Below are positions 34,449 to 35,104 of a stretch of DNA of 35,104 nucleotides, piece after piece. The stretch's first letter is position 1. Each line of letters begins with the position of its first letter. The translations under genes were made by a program, and so were the position numbers. The stretch is from assembly GCF_000287055.2 (NCBI RefSeq), contig NZ_AJYQ02000075.1, positions 1 to 35,104 of the forward strand, read 5' to 3'. Under the pieces are notes generated by a model. The model worked only from the letters and a program-made list of their open reading frames with translations. It was not told the origin of the DNA and did not search any database. This stretch comes from Vibrio genomosp. F10 str. ZF-129. GTDB lineage: Bacteria > Pseudomonadota > Gammaproteobacteria > Enterobacterales > Vibrionaceae.

Positions 34449-35104
34449 TTAAACCACAAACTTATTCAGTAGCGCATCTTGCTGATGGATATTATCTTTC
34501 TGTGTTTGCATCGCTATATTGGTGTTTTCGGCTGAATCTGCCACTTGTGTCGATAGGTCTTTAATCTTCACCGTATTATTGTTGATTTCTTCAGCAACTA
34601 AGCTTTGTTCTTCCGCGGCGGATGCTATTTGTAAATTCATATCAGAGATTTGCTGAATGGCATTACTGATACTTTCTAGCGAAGAATTCGCGGCTTGCGC
34701 TTTATCAACAGCATCGATAGCGGTTGTTTTACTTTCGTTCATTGCTGCCGATACGGAACTTGCCCCTGCTTGTAGCTGTTCAATCATGCTGCGAATTTCT
34801 GTCGTCGACTCTTGCGTTCGTTGTGCCAGTGTACGTACTTCATCGGCAACCACGGCAAAACCTCGACCTGATTCACCCGCTCGAGCTGCCTCTATTGCTG
34901 CATTGAGCGCAAGAAGGTTAGTCTGATCTGCAATGTCATTGATAACCTTTAAAATGGTTTCAATGTTCGCTGTTGCCGTTTCTAATCCTTTCACCTCTTC
35001 TACCGCTTGGTCAATTCTTGCCGACAAATTATCGATAGACATTGTGGTTTCACTCACGACTTTTGAGCCCGCCTCGGTGGCATCATCAGCATCTCGAGCC
35101 GCCG
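34449..35104 (-). CDS. Methyl-accepting chemotaxis protein, C-terminal part
   Basis: Partial gene: the frame is open to the window edge, so only the last 218 or so residues are seen. They form the cytoplasmic signalling coiled coil, including the highly conserved hairpin tip ([21 protein letters not shown] and [18 protein letters not shown]) that contacts CheA and CheW. The C-terminus (NKFVV) lacks the NWETF-type methylation pentapeptide. The sensory domain lies beyond the right edge, so ligand is unknown. A GTG/ATG near 35057 is not the start. Confidence 0.95.
   Translation of the reverse strand, partial: AARDADDATEAGSKVVSETTMSIDNLSARIDQAVEEVKGLETATANIETILKVINDIADQTNLLALNAAIEAARAGESGRGFAVVADEVRTLAQRTQESTTEIRSMIEQLQAGASSVSAAMNESKTTAIDAVDKAQAANSSLESISNAIQQISDMNLQIASAAEEQSLVAEEINNNTVKIKDLSTQVADSAENTNIAMQTQKDNIHQQDALLNKFVV

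Noticed and set aside
1..35104. CRISPR array, prophage, transposon or tRNA-linked island
   Set aside because: No regularly spaced repeats, integrase or transposase frames, or cloverleaf-like segments were seen; gene order matches a normal Vibrio core region.

Overview
The window looks like a Vibrionaceae chromosome segment, most likely Vibrio. It holds one large polar-flagellar cluster (positions 58-24389, all on the minus strand) followed by a block of housekeeping genes (24570-35104, mixed strands). The assignment rests on the FlrA/FlrB/FlrC regulators, the Vibrio-type flaG-fliD-flaI-fliS order, three tandem flagellins, a long FliD with a Vibrio-style insertion, and the neighbours dapE, bamC, dapA, gcvR and bcp. 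I cannot name the species. I see no insertion sequence, integrase, CRISPR array, tRNA or rRNA.

Flagellar region, read in the direction of transcription (right to left): three flagellins (24389 to 20232), each with its own sigma-28-type promoter; flaG-fliD-flaI-fliS (20153 to 16963), ending at a terminator; the master regulator flrA (16735-15266), ending in a hairpin; the two-component pair flrB-flrC (15130-12621); then fliE-F-G-H-I-J (12523-6692) and fliK-L-M-N-O-P-Q-R (6568-58). Three sites with the sigma-54 TGGC-N7-TTGC layout precede flrB, fliE and fliK. FlrA with sigma-54 is expected to switch on flrBC and early structural genes, FlrC-P with sigma-54 later genes, and FliA (sigma-28) the flagellins. 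The three sigma-54 sites also fix starts: the longest open frames of fliK and flrB begin in or upstream of their promoters, so internal ATGs were chosen.

Housekeeping region: a P-class DyP peroxidase and a YfeZ-type membrane protein (a pair also found in E. coli), an unrecognised exported protein, a DUF2956 protein and a DUF4156-type lipoprotein, a small winged-helix protein, yffB-dapE plus an M15 peptidase and a DUF2897 protein in one tight plus-strand operon, dapA-bamC on the minus strand, divergent gcvR-bcp, and the C-terminal part of a methyl-accepting chemotaxis protein that runs off the right edge. dapE, dapA, the M15 peptidase and bamC link this block to lysine/peptidoglycan precursor supply and envelope assembly.

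Nothing here is clearly a new biological system. The most interesting items are regulatory: the flrA terminator hairpin that contains the flrBC sigma-54 promoter, an 18-bp perfect tandem duplication in the flrB leader, foldable 5' leaders and phased A-tracts at the flagellin genes, a duplicated 19-residue motif inside FliD, and a Bcp peroxidase that has lost its resolving cysteine.
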